DNA of 21,668 bases, taken from assembly GCA_900766575.1 (NCBI GenBank), contig CAAFVW010000040.1:1-21668 (forward strand), read 5' to 3'. The position numbers were made by a program, and so were the translations under genes. The notes under the pieces were generated by a model that was given only the letters and a program-made list of their open reading frames with translations, searched no databases and had not been told where the DNA came from. Positions 1-7,161 of the stretch are shown here, piece by piece; positions within the stretch are counted from its first letter, which is position 1; each line of letters starts with the position of its first letter. Origin of the DNA: Lachnospiraceae bacterium. GTDB lineage: Bacteria; Bacillota; Clostridia; Lachnospirales; Lachnospiraceae.

Positions 1-6
1 AACGCA

Positions 7-654
7 GTGAAAAACTTAATCAAGAAAAATCAGCTTATGATTACCGCACTTGCCATTATGATAGCCATTGCAGGTTATCTGCAGTTTGCGGGGACCAACC
101 TGGAAAAGGAGTATCTGGCAGCGGATGATACGGAAGATGTAAATGCGGTGGATTCTACAGATATCGTTACAGACATGGAGAGCCTGGATTCGGATGTGGA
201 AATTGTCATGGAGGATTATCTGGACGAAGATATGCAGGTGGCGGAAGCGACGCCGGACGAAGGGGAGATTCCCGGGGAAGCAGTGTTGACCGGAACGGAT
301 GGTGTGGAAGTATTATCTGCAGCAAGACTGTCCAAGGAGCAGACCAGAGCAAGGAACAAAGAGACATTGCTGGAAATCATCAACAGTACGGAACTTGGTG
401 ATGCGCAGAAGCAGGAGGCTGTGGACAGTATGGTGCGCATGACGGATATCGCTGAAAAAGAAGCCGCTGCGGAAGTACTCCTGCAGGCAAAAGGATTTAC
501 CGAAGCAGTAGTCAGCATCAATGGAGATGCCGTGGACGTGGTGGTCAATGCTGCGGAGCTGACGGATGTACAGAGGGCACAGATCGAAGACATTGTAAAA
601 AGAAAGACGGATATTGCGGCGGAAAATATCGTCATCAGCACCATTGCGCAGTGA
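7..654 (+). CDS. spoIIIAH: Stage III sporulation protein AH
   Basis: SpoIIIAH sits in the mother-cell membrane around the forespore. It meets forespore SpoIIQ across the intermembrane space, forming part of the engulfment and feeding channel needed for late sigma-G activity. The 215-residue protein has a short basic N-terminus, one membrane helix (about residues 9-29), a long strongly acidic linker (about 34-100) and a C-terminal alpha/beta domain (about 105-215) of the YscJ/FliF ring-building type. Its length is close to the B. subtilis protein (218 residues). I use the GTG at 7, which puts the membrane helix at the usual distance from the N-terminus. The reading frame stays open to the window edge, so an upstream start or the ribosome site cannot be checked. 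It is presumably the last gene of spoIIIAA-AH. No U-tailed terminator follows it. Identification rests on architecture and gene context. Confidence 0.88.
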   Translation: MKNLIKKNQLMITALAIMIAIAGYLQFAGTNLEKEYLAADDTEDVNAVDSTDIVTDMESLDSDVEIVMEDYLDEDMQVAEATPDEGEIPGEAVLTGTDGVEVLSAARLSKEQTRARNKETLLEIINSTELGDAQKQEAVDSMVRMTDIAEKEAAAEVLLQAKGFTEAVVSINGDAVDVVVNAAELTDVQRAQIEDIVKRKTDIAAENIVISTIAQ

Positions 655-719
655 TATTTTTGTGTACATAAGGGGAAAATTATGTTATGATACCTAGGGT
701 TGAGAAGCAACGATGCGAC

Positions 720-733
720 GCAAACTTGTTTGC
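720..733. repeat. Short inverted repeat GCAAAC-TT-GTTTGC
   Basis: Perfect 6-bp arms (720-725 and 728-733) flank a two-base centre. This is the first of the hairpins packed into the gap before deoB. There is no U-tract, so it is not a terminator. It may be an edge of the repeat element or a protein-binding site. Confidence 0.45.
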
Positions 734-772
734 AGGAGCAGCGGGGATTCGAAACCCGTACCACATGAGCAA

Positions 773-801
773 GCAGCCATTTTCGCAGAAAATGAGCGGA
801 T
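773..801 (+). repeat. 29-bp direct repeat, copy 1 (hairpin-bearing)
   Basis: This matches 878-906 at 28 of 29 bases. It contains a perfect 7-bp hairpin, CATTTTC (778-784) and GAAAATG (788-794), around a GCA loop, followed by GAGCGGAT. The two copies begin 105 bases apart. Confidence 0.7.
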
Positions 802-813
802 TGCGAATGCGGC

Positions 814-847
814 CGGATTGCGAGAGTGCGAAGCACGGAGCAATCCG
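814..847 (+). repeat. Nested hairpin between the two direct repeats
   Basis: Outer arms CGGATTGC (814-821) and GCAATCCG (840-847) are perfect complements over 8 bp. Inside is a second small hairpin, GTGC-GAA-GCAC (826-836). No U-run follows, so it is not an intrinsic terminator. With the flanking repeats it gives this gap a regular, foldable architecture. Confidence 0.6.
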
Positions 848-877
848 AGAGGTATCATAACCAACCTGAAGAAGCAG

Positions 878-906
878 GCAGCCATTTTCGCAGGAAATGA
901 GCGGAT
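878..906 (+). repeat. 29-bp direct repeat, copy 2 (hairpin-bearing)
   Basis: Second copy of the repeat at 773-801. The single difference (A to G at 894) turns one A-U pair of the internal hairpin (883-889 with 893-899) into a G-U pair, so RNA pairing is kept. The hairpin ends seven bases before the deoB ribosome binding site, where it could affect translation initiation. Confidence 0.7.
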
Positions 907-917
907 AAGGATAAAAT

Positions 918-2084
918 ATGAAAAGAGTTTTTTTGATTGTATTAGACAGCTTCGGTATCGGCCAAATGCCGGATGCCGCAGCTTACGGTGACGTAAATGT
1001 AAATACTTTGCGGAGTGTATCCCAAAGTCCCTGTTTCCAGATGGAACATATGAGAGAGCTCGGACTGTTCCAGATCGATGGTGTGGAAGTGGGAGAGAAG
1101 ACAGAACACCCAACGGCGGCGTATGCCCGCATGACAGAACGGTCCCGCGGAAAAGATACTACCATCGGACACTGGGAGATCGCAGGCATTTATTCTCCCA
1201 GGCCATTGCCGACCTATCCCAATGGATTCCCGGAGGAAGTACTGGAAGAGTTCCGAATCCGTACCGGCAGGGATGTCCTGTGCAATAAGCCGTATTCCGG
1301 CACACAGGTCATTGCTGACTACGGGGACGAGCATGTGCGCACCGGCAAACTGATCGTATATACTTCCGCAGACAGTGTATTTCAGATCGCTGCGCATGAG
1401 GATGTGGTTCCCGTGGAGCAGTTATACGATTACTGCCGTATTGCCAGACAGATTCTGCAGGGAGAGCATGGCGTAGGCCGTGTTATTGCCAGACCTTTTG
1501 TGGGAGAGAGCGGTCATTATACCAGAACTCCGAGAAGACACGATTTTTCTCTGCTGCCGCCTGCTGTGACCATGCTGGACCAGCTGAAGGCTGCCGGTAA
1601 GGATGTTATTGCCGTAGGCAAAATTCAGGATATTTTCGTAGGAAAAGGTATCACGGAGCATGTATACACATCCGGTAACGCAGAAGGTATTGAGAGAACA
1701 CTGGAATATCTTGACAAGGATTTCGAAGGACTATGCTTTATTAATCTGGTAGATTACGATATGCTTTACGGTCACAGGAGAGATGTGGACGGCTATGCAA
1801 AAGCACTGGCTTACTTTGATGAAAAACTGCCTGAGATTCAGGCGCATATGAAGCCGGAAGATATTCTGATGATCACAGCAGATCATGGCTGTGATCCTGC
1901 TTATACAGCAACTACGGATCACACCAGAGAATACACACCGTTTCTCATGTACGGTGAACCTGTGACACCTGGCAGCCGGGGGACGAGACCGACATTTTCC
2001 GATATCGGTGCGACGGTACTGGATTATTTCGGAATTGCACCGGAATTTGAAGGAAACTCTGTGCTGAAGGCAGATCCGTCATAG
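918..2084 (+). CDS. deoB: Phosphopentomutase
   Basis: This cytosolic alkaline-phosphatase-superfamily enzyme interconverts ribose-1-phosphate and ribose-5-phosphate (and the deoxy forms), linking nucleoside salvage to pentose metabolism. It has 388 residues against about 394 in Bacillus. Visible signature elements are Asp10 in VLDSFGIG, the catalytic threonine segment GKDTTIGHWEI (about 78-88), Asp281 and His286 in DYDMLYGHRRD, and the Asp322-His323 pair of ADHG, with a later metal-ligand His335 in TTDHTREY. These match the two-manganese site of the family. The ADH-to-DH loop seems one residue longer than I recall for Bacillus and E. coli. The ATG at 918 has TAAGGA six bases upstream. No other deo gene is adjacent. 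It is followed by prfC after 81 bases with no terminator, so the two may be cotranscribed. Confidence 0.96.
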   Translation: MKRVFLIVLDSFGIGQMPDAAAYGDVNVNTLRSVSQSPCFQMEHMRELGLFQIDGVEVGEKTEHPTAAYARMTERSRGKDTTIGHWEIAGIYSPRPLPTYPNGFPEEVLEEFRIRTGRDVLCNKPYSGTQVIADYGDEHVRTGKLIVYTSADSVFQIAAHEDVVPVEQLYDYCRIARQILQGEHGVGRVIARPFVGESGHYTRTPRRHDFSLLPPAVTMLDQLKAAGKDVIAVGKIQDIFVGKGITEHVYTSGNAEGIERTLEYLDKDFEGLCFINLVDYDMLYGHRRDVDGYAKALAYFDEKLPEIQAHMKPEDILMITADHGCDPAYTATTDHTREYTPFLMYGEPVTPGSRGTRPTFSDIGATVLDYFGIAPEFEGNSVLKADPS

Positions 2085-2165
2085 CAGAGGGATATGCCGC
2101 GGCAGAATCGGAGAAAGTATTTGAAGTAAGTAATAGATATTTGATATATTTGGAGGACTATTGTT

Positions 2166-3764
2166 GTGAGTAATAATTATACAGAAGAGATCAACCGCCG
2201 CCGGACTTTTGCCATCATTTCGCACCCCGATGCCGGTAAGACGACTCTGACCGAGAAGTTTCTGCTCTACGGAGGAGCTATCAATCTGGCAGGAAGTGTA
2301 AAAGGCAAAGCCACCGCGAGACATGCGGTATCCGACTGGATGCAGATTGAGAAGGACAGAGGTATCTCTGTTACCTCTTCCGTGCTGCAGTTCGAATATG
2401 ACGGTTATTGTATCAATATTCTGGATACCCCGGGACACCAGGATTTCTCCGAGGATACCTATCGTACTCTGATGGCGGCGGATTCCGCAGTCATGGTCAT
2501 TGATGCGTCCAAGGGTGTCGAGGCTCAGACGCGAAAGCTGTTCAAAGTCTGTGTTATGCGTAAGATTCCTATTTTCACATTTATCAACAAGATGGATCGT
2601 GAAGCAAGAGATACCTTTGAACTGCTGGATGATATTGAGAAGGAGCTTGGCATCGCTACCTGCCCTGTCAACTGGCCAATCGGCTCCGGTAAGGAATTCC
2701 AGGGTGTATATGACCGGGAGAAGAAATGCGTGATTGCATATTCCGATACTGAGAAGGGAACCAAAGAGGGAACTTCCACAGAGATCCCCATTCAGGATGA
2801 AGCACATCTGAAGGAACTGATCGGAGAAGAGGCAGCGGACAAGCTGTTGGGGGAAATCGAACTGTTGGATGGTGCCAGTGCAGAGTTTGATCTGGATGAG
2901 GTACAGAAGGGAAATCTGACTCCGGTCTGCTTCGGATCCGCGCTGACGAACTTTGGTGTGGAGATTTTCCTGAAGCATTTCCTGAAGATGACCACGACAC
3001 CCTTACCCAGAAAAGCGGATATTGGCATGATCGATCCGGTGGAACATGAATTCAGTGCATTTGTCTTCAAAATTCAGGCAAATATGAATAAAGCGCACAG
3101 AGACAGAATCGCATTTATGCGTATCTGCTCCGGCAAATTCGATGCCAACATGGAAGTGCGCCACGTACAGGGCAATAAAGTAATGCGACTGTCCCAACCC
3201 CAGCAGATCATGGCGGATGAACGTAAGATCTTAAATGAGGCGTATGCGGGAGATATTATCGGTGTATTCGATCCCGGTATTTTCTCCATTGGTGATACCT
3301 TGTGTATGCCGAAGGAAAAGTTCCAGTATGAAGGAATTCCTACTTTCGCACCGGAGCATTTCGCCAGAGTACGGCAGGTGGACACCATGAAGAGAAAACA
3401 GTTCGTCAAGGGTGTGGAGCAGATCGCCCAGGAGGGTGCCATCCAGATCTTCCAGGAGTTCAATACCGGTCTGGAAGAAATTATCGTAGGTGTGGTAGGT
3501 GTACTGCAATTCGATGTGCTGAAATACCGTCTGGAAAACGAATATAATGTGGAGATTCGTCTGGAGAATCTGCCTTACGAGCATATCCGCTGGATTGAAA
3601 ATAAAGACGAGATCGACCTGGCGAAACTGTCCGGTACTTCTGATATGAAGAAGGTCAAGGATATGAAGGGAAATCCTTTGCTGCTGTTCGTCAATTCCTG
3701 GAGTATCGGCATGACCCTGGACCGTAATAAGGGACTGGTGCTGACGGAGTTTGGACGTAATTGA
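2166..3764 (+). CDS. prfC: Peptide chain release factor 3 (GTPase)
   Basis: RF3 is a ribosome-associated translational GTPase that recycles class-I release factors after peptide release. The 532-residue length matches E. coli RF3 (529). The G domain shows the P-loop SHPDAGKTT (residues 19-27), the switch threonine region DRGISVTSS (about 64-72), G3 DTPGH (87-91) and G4 NKMD (141-144). It is followed by the EF-Tu-like beta barrel and the RF3 C-terminal domain. The HPDAGKTT and HQDFSEDTYRTL motifs separate it from EF-G and TypA. The start is a GTG at 2166, supported by GGAGGA at 2152-2157. A perfect 10-bp palindrome, TGCCGCGGCA (2095-2104), lies in the gap before it. Its place next to deoB is not functionally explained. 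Confidence 0.96.
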   Translation: MSNNYTEEINRRRTFAIISHPDAGKTTLTEKFLLYGGAINLAGSVKGKATARHAVSDWMQIEKDRGISVTSSVLQFEYDGYCINILDTPGHQDFSEDTYRTLMAADSAVMVIDASKGVEAQTRKLFKVCVMRKIPIFTFINKMDREARDTFELLDDIEKELGIATCPVNWPIGSGKEFQGVYDREKKCVIAYSDTEKGTKEGTSTEIPIQDEAHLKELIGEEAADKLLGEIELLDGASAEFDLDEVQKGNLTPVCFGSALTNFGVEIFLKHFLKMTTTPLPRKADIGMIDPVEHEFSAFVFKIQANMNKAHRDRIAFMRICSGKFDANMEVRHVQGNKVMRLSQPQQIMADERKILNEAYAGDIIGVFDPGIFSIGDTLCMPKEKFQYEGIPTFAPEHFARVRQVDTMKRKQFVKGVEQIAQEGAIQIFQEFNTGLEEIIVGVVGVLQFDVLKYRLENEYNVEIRLENLPYEHIRWIENKDEIDLAKLSGTSDMKKVKDMKGNPLLLFVNSWSIGMTLDRNKGLVLTEFGRN

Positions 3765-3825
3765 TATACGGAACGATAAGATAACAGGATCAAAAAGCAG
3801 GATCAGACATGTGCAGGGGGATAGA

Positions 3826-5043
3826 ATGCGGGATAAGAAGATCATAGGTGCCGGAATTCTGATATTATTGCTTTTGACAGGATGTTCGGGTCAGGATGTC
3901 TGGCAGGAGGTGCCACAGACCATTGCACTGCCGGGAACGCAGACAGAGCCTGTACAGGAGACGCCTGTTTCGGAAAATGACAATACAGAGAGCTTTTCCC
4001 TCCTGGAGGGAGGCTCTCGTTTTGCATATGAGAGTCTGAGTGCACCGGAACAGATCTGGTATCAGGAGATCGAGCAGGCACTGGGATCGATGGACACTAC
4101 GATAAAGCTGTCCACGGAGCCGCTGGAACAGGGGATGGATGAGCAGGATATTGACAGGATTTTTCAAAGTGTGCTGATTGACCATCCGGAGATTTTTTAT
4201 ACCACGGGATACACCTATACCAAATATTCCAGGGAAGAACAAACGGTGGGAATTGATTTCTCGGGAACTTATGAGCTGACGAAAGAAGAAGCTTCAGAGC
4301 GCGCGGAGGCTATCCGGAGTGTGGCTGAGGAATGGCTGTCCGACAGGGAGGAGGAAGCCTCAGAGTACGATGAGGTGAAGGCCGTATATGAGACGATTAT
4401 TTTTTCTACCAATTATGATCTGAATGCTGCGGATAACCAGAATATTGCCTCCGTATTTCTGGGAGGAGCTTCCGTCTGTCAGGGATATGCGAAGGCAACC
4501 CAGTATCTTCTGAACCACCTGGGAGTGATGTGTACGCTGGTACAGGGAACGGTGGACACCGGAGAAGCCCATGCCTGGAATCTGGTCCGGGTGGACGGGG
4601 AATATTACTACGTGGATACCACCTGGGGAGATGCTTCCTACCGTATGGAAGATGGCAGCACACAGGATGATCTGCCTGAGATCAATTATGATTATCTGTG
4701 CGTGACTACGGAGGACCTGCTGCGTACCCACAGAATCGAAAGCGTGATTCCCATGCCGGAGTGTACGGCAACAGAGGCAAATTATTATGTGCGGAATGGT
4801 GCTTATTTTACCTCTTATGACCCGGAACAGATGCAGGAGGTTTTCCACAGGGCTGCCGAGGACGGGAAAATGGATATTACGTTAAAATGTGCGGACGAAA
4901 TCTGCTATGAAGAAATCAGCCATGCCCTCATTGATGAACAGGAGATATTTTCTTATATGCAGATGCAGGGAAACGGAAGTACGGTCACTTATGCACAGAA
5001 TGGGAAACAATTATCCTTGACTTTTTGGGTGACAAATGATTGA
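3826..5043 (+). CDS. Transglutaminase-like (papain-fold) lipoprotein
   Basis: This 405-residue exported lipoprotein of unknown role has a short basic N-terminus, a hydrophobic stretch and the lipobox LTGC (lipidated Cys20), so the mature protein should be anchored outside the membrane. A low-complexity linker follows to about residue 65. The C-terminal half is a transglutaminase-core domain with a plausible Cys-His-Asp triad: Cys218 in SVCQGYA, His249 in AHAWNLV and Asp264 in YVDTTWGD. Family members are cysteine proteases, transglutaminases or peptidoglycan-related enzymes, and the substrate cannot be read from sequence. The frame is open from 3751, overlapping prfC, but the ATG at 3826 has a ribosome site (CAGGGGG, 3814-3820) and gives a clean signal peptide. 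No terminator separates it from prfC, 61 bases upstream. Confidence 0.85.
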   Translation: MRDKKIIGAGILILLLLTGCSGQDVWQEVPQTIALPGTQTEPVQETPVSENDNTESFSLLEGGSRFAYESLSAPEQIWYQEIEQALGSMDTTIKLSTEPLEQGMDEQDIDRIFQSVLIDHPEIFYTTGYTYTKYSREEQTVGIDFSGTYELTKEEASERAEAIRSVAEEWLSDREEEASEYDEVKAVYETIIFSTNYDLNAADNQNIASVFLGGASVCQGYAKATQYLLNHLGVMCTLVQGTVDTGEAHAWNLVRVDGEYYYVDTTWGDASYRMEDGSTQDDLPEINYDYLCVTTEDLLRTHRIESVIPMPECTATEANYYVRNGAYFTSYDPEQMQEVFHRAAEDGKMDITLKCADEICYEEISHALIDEQEIFSYMQMQGNGSTVTYAQNGKQLSLTFWVTND

Positions 5044-5057
5044 GGATTTGGTATACT
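5029..5057 (+). promoter_or_regulatory. Sigma-A-like promoter for the yqhY-nusB-...-recN run
   Basis: A -35 box GTGACA (5029-5034) and a -10 box TATACT (5052-5057) are separated by exactly 17 bases. Each differs from consensus at one position. The -35 overlaps the last codons of the lipoprotein gene. The predicted start point near 5064 falls inside the palindrome at 5059-5072, about 30 bases before the Asp23-family gene. Confidence 0.7.
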
Positions 5058-5058
5058 G

Positions 5059-5072
5059 TAACTAATTAGTTA
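5059..5072. promoter_or_regulatory. Perfect 14-bp palindrome TAACTAATTAGTTA, operator candidate
   Basis: The 14 bases read identically on both strands and begin one base after the -10 box, covering the expected transcription start. That is a typical position for a repressor operator. The regulator is unknown. The AT-rich uninterrupted palindrome is of the size bound by winged-helix dimers of the MarR type, which is inference only. Confidence 0.55.
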
Positions 5073-5093
5073 TTATCAGGAGGAACAGATATC

Positions 5094-5480
5094 ATGGAAA
5101 AAGAAATAGATAAAAAGAATCTGGTATTGAAAGAAGATGAGAGTATCGGCACCGTACAGATTGCAGATGATGTGGTTGCCATGATCGCATCCCTGGCTGC
5201 TACCGAGGTAGATGGAGTCAGTGCCATGGCCGGCAATATCACCAATGAACTCATGAGCAAGGTAGGTGTTAAGAGCCTGACCAAGGGTGTGAAGGTGGAA
5301 GTACAGGACAAGAATGTGACTGTGGATCTGGCAGTGACTATGGAGTATGGATATAACATTCCCGCCACCTGTCAGGCAGTACAGCAGAAGGTAAAAAATG
5401 CCATTGAGAATATGACAGGACTGACCTGCTCTGATGTGAACATCCGCATTGCCGGTGTGAACATGAAGAAGGACAAATAA
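5094..5480 (+). CDS. Asp23/Gls24 family protein (YqhY-like)
   Basis: This 128-residue Asp23/Gls24 (DUF322) protein has the typical core: a segment starting GTVQIADDVVAMIASLAATEV (split here as IADDVVAMIA then SLAATEVDGV), GVKVEVQDKNVTVDLAVTM, then a helix ending in VNIRIAGV. It has no signal peptide or membrane segment. In B. subtilis the equivalent yqhY lies in an accB-accC-yqhY operon and affects acetyl-CoA carboxylase activity. Other family members are envelope-stress proteins. Here the acc genes are absent, but the position directly before nusB is conserved. The start has AGGAGG at 5078-5083. It is the first gene after the promoter at 5029-5057 and its operator-like palindrome. Confidence 0.92.
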   Translation: MEKEIDKKNLVLKEDESIGTVQIADDVVAMIASLAATEVDGVSAMAGNITNELMSKVGVKSLTKGVKVEVQDKNVTVDLAVTMEYGYNIPATCQAVQQKVKNAIENMTGLTCSDVNIRIAGVNMKKDK

Positions 5481-5501
5481 GAGGAATTACAGGAAGATAT
5501 T

Positions 5502-5912
5502 ATGGGAAGACACGAGCAGAGAGAACAGGTTTTCAAACTTTTATACCGTGTGGAGTTTCATGCACCGGAAGATATGCCGGAACAGATTGCATTGTTCCGT
5601 GAGAATAACGAGGAAGTTCCTTCCTGGCAGGATGCGGATGCCATTGCAGCCCGCTTCGAGAAGATCCGGGAGAAAATCCCCGAGATCGACAAGCTGTTGA
5701 ATGAGAATACCGAAGGATGGGATACTACCCGTATGGGCAAGGTGGAGCTGGCAATATTGCGTCTGGGCGTATATGAGCTGCGCTACGATGATGATATTCC
5801 GGATGGTGTTGCCATTAATGAGGCGGTTGAGATCGCCAAAAAGTATGGACAGGAGAGCTCTGGCGGATTTGTCAATGCGATTCTGGCCAAGATCATGAAG
5901 ACTGGTGAGTAG
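5502..5912 (+). CDS. nusB: Transcription antitermination factor NusB
   Basis: NusB is a small all-helical RNA-binding protein. With NusE (S10) it binds boxA and supports antitermination in rRNA operons. The 136-residue length is typical. Family hallmarks are the N-terminal R-x-x-VFKLLYRVEF segment, the central VELAILRLGVYELRY block (about residues 81-95), and the C-terminal INEAVEIAKKYG with GGFVNAILAKI. AGGAAG at 5491-5496 supports the ATG at 5502. The gene lies 21 bases after the Asp23-family gene, and its end overlaps the xseA start by eight bases, implying translational coupling. Confidence 0.97.
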   Translation: MGRHEQREQVFKLLYRVEFHAPEDMPEQIALFRENNEEVPSWQDADAIAARFEKIREKIPEIDKLLNENTEGWDTTRMGKVELAILRLGVYELRYDDDIPDGVAINEAVEIAKKYGQESSGGFVNAILAKIMKTGE

Positions 5913-7128
5913 GATACAGAATGTAATCAGTGTACGACAACTGAATACCTACATTAAAAATATGTTCACGCAGGATTACTTTTTACAGACGGTGTCTGTA
6001 AAAGGTGAGGTAAGTAACTGTAAATACCATCCCTCTGGACATATTTATTTTACGTTAAAGGATTCTGCCAGTGCCCTGAACTGCATTATGTTCGCCGGAG
6101 ACAGAAGAGGTCTGGGCTTTCGGCTGACAGAAGGACAGCAGGTGATCACCAGAGGCACCGTGAATGTCTTCGAACGTGACGGCAGATACCAGCTGTACGT
6201 GAAGGAAGTGACGCTGGACGGAGCCGGAGCCCTTTATGAAAAATACGAACAGTTAAAACGGGAACTGGCGGAAGAAGGGATGTTTGCCCCGGAATACAAG
6301 CAGCAGATTCCCAGATATATTCACACGCTGGGCGTGGTGACAGCGGATACTGGTGCGGCAGTAAGGGATATCATACAGATTGCATCCAGACGGAATCCCT
6401 ATGTGCAGATCATCTTGTATCCGGCACTGGTACAGGGAGCTTCCGCAGCGCCTTCTATTGTGAACGGCATCCGGGCCCTGGAGAGACAGGGCGTGGATGT
6501 CATGATCGTAGGACGCGGCGGAGGATCTATCGAGGATCTTTGGGCGTTTAATGAGAGAATGGTGGCACAGGCGGTATTTGACTGCAGCGTACCCATTATC
6601 TCGGCGGTAGGCCATGAGACGGATACTACGATCATTGATTATGTGGCGGATCTGCGGGCACCGACGCCGTCGGCAGCGGCCGAACTGGCGGTGGCACAGG
6701 TCAGTGATATAGAGAATGAAATTCGTGACAGGCAGGAGCGTCTGTATGACCGGATGGAAAGGGTATTACGGCATAAGAGGCAGCAGACGGAACAGATGGA
6801 GATGCGGCTGAAATATTTAAGCCCGGCCAATCGGATCCGGGAGAAGAGGACCTACAGCATACAACTGGAAGACCGGCTGCAGAACCGGATGCAGGCGGTA
6901 CTACGGGATCGCAGACATGCATTGGCGCTTTATATTGAGAGAATGAGGACCGTCTCTCCTCTGGAGAAACTGAACAGCGGATTTTCCTATGTGGAGGATG
7001 TGCAGGGACAGAATATCCGGTCCGTGACCCAGACCAAAGAAGGTGACAGTCTGCGGATCCGGGTGAGCGATGGCGTGATAGATACCCGCGTAGAACAGGT
7101 ACAGCAGGAAGACAGATTTCATGCATGA
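5905..7128 (+). CDS. xseA: Exodeoxyribonuclease VII large subunit
   Basis: Catalytic subunit of ExoVII, which degrades single-stranded DNA in both directions and works with several XseB subunits. Its 407 residues contain an N-terminal OB fold (about 1-105, with VKGEVSNCKYHPSGHIYFTL), then the catalytic domain with GVVTADTGAAVRDI (where many homologues read TSPTGAA or TAPTGAA), GRGGGSIEDLWAFN, and SAVGHETDTTIIDYVADLRAPTPSAAAE (split as GHETDTTIIDYVAD and RAPTPSAAAE). A coiled-coil stretch binds XseB. The start is a GTG at 5905 inside the last codons of nusB. The folD gene found between nusB and xseA in B. subtilis is absent. Confidence 0.95.
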   Translation: MSRIQNVISVRQLNTYIKNMFTQDYFLQTVSVKGEVSNCKYHPSGHIYFTLKDSASALNCIMFAGDRRGLGFRLTEGQQVITRGTVNVFERDGRYQLYVKEVTLDGAGALYEKYEQLKRELAEEGMFAPEYKQQIPRYIHTLGVVTADTGAAVRDIIQIASRRNPYVQIILYPALVQGASAAPSIVNGIRALERQGVDVMIVGRGGGSIEDLWAFNERMVAQAVFDCSVPIISAVGHETDTTIIDYVADLRAPTPSAAAELAVAQVSDIENEIRDRQERLYDRMERVLRHKRQQTEQMEMRLKYLSPANRIREKRTYSIQLEDRLQNRMQAVLRDRRHALALYIERMRTVSPLEKLNSGFSYVEDVQGQNIRSVTQTKEGDSLRIRVSDGVIDTRVEQVQQEDRFHA

Positions 7129-7149
7129 TCCAGTGGATGGATTATGGAC

Positions 7150-7154
7150 GGAGG
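7150..7154 (+). promoter_or_regulatory. Ribosome binding site deciding the xseB start
   Basis: GGAGG lies seven bases before the TTG at 7162 but six to eleven bases inside the frame if the ATG at 7144 were used. The ATG has no comparable site upstream. This favours the TTG start. Confidence 0.6.
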
Positions 7155-7161
7155 TTATATT

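Larger units (their letters stand above)
655..917. other. Hairpin- and repeat-rich intergenic region
   Basis: This 263-base gap between spoIIIAH and deoB contains no convincing gene. From left to right it holds an AT-rich stretch with TATGAT at 686-691 (a possible -10 but no good -35), a perfect 6-bp inverted repeat at 720-733, a CGGG/CCCG hairpin at 742-758 whose loop contains TTCGAA, a 29-base repeat at 773-801, a perfect 8-bp hairpin at 814-847, and a second copy of the repeat at 878-906 ending just before the deoB ribosome site (TAAGGA, 906-911). The density of inverted repeats suggests an interspersed-repeat insertion or a structured 5' leader of deoB. Confidence 0.6.

Noticed and set aside
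741..762. TTCGAAA loop resembling a tRNA T-arm
   Set aside because: The stem around it is only four pairs with a nine-base loop, and no acceptor, D-arm or anticodon arm can be drawn on either strand.
713..991. Open frame of 92 codons through the gap before deoB, running into deoB
   Set aside because: It is built from the repeats and hairpins, contains two copies of the repeat translation (AAIFAENERI and AAIFAGNERI), lacks a ribosome site and overlaps deoB in another frame. It is best explained as a repeat by-product.
2121..2150. TTGAAG and TATATT with 18-base spacing before prfC
   Set aside because: The start point would fall on or after the ribosome binding site (2152-2157), so the transcript would lack it.
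2079..2978. Long minus-strand open frames opposite prfC, dxs (8648-9478) and spoIVB (20702-21439)
   Set aside because: They lie opposite strongly conserved genes, have no recognisable domains and reflect the codon bias of the sense strand.
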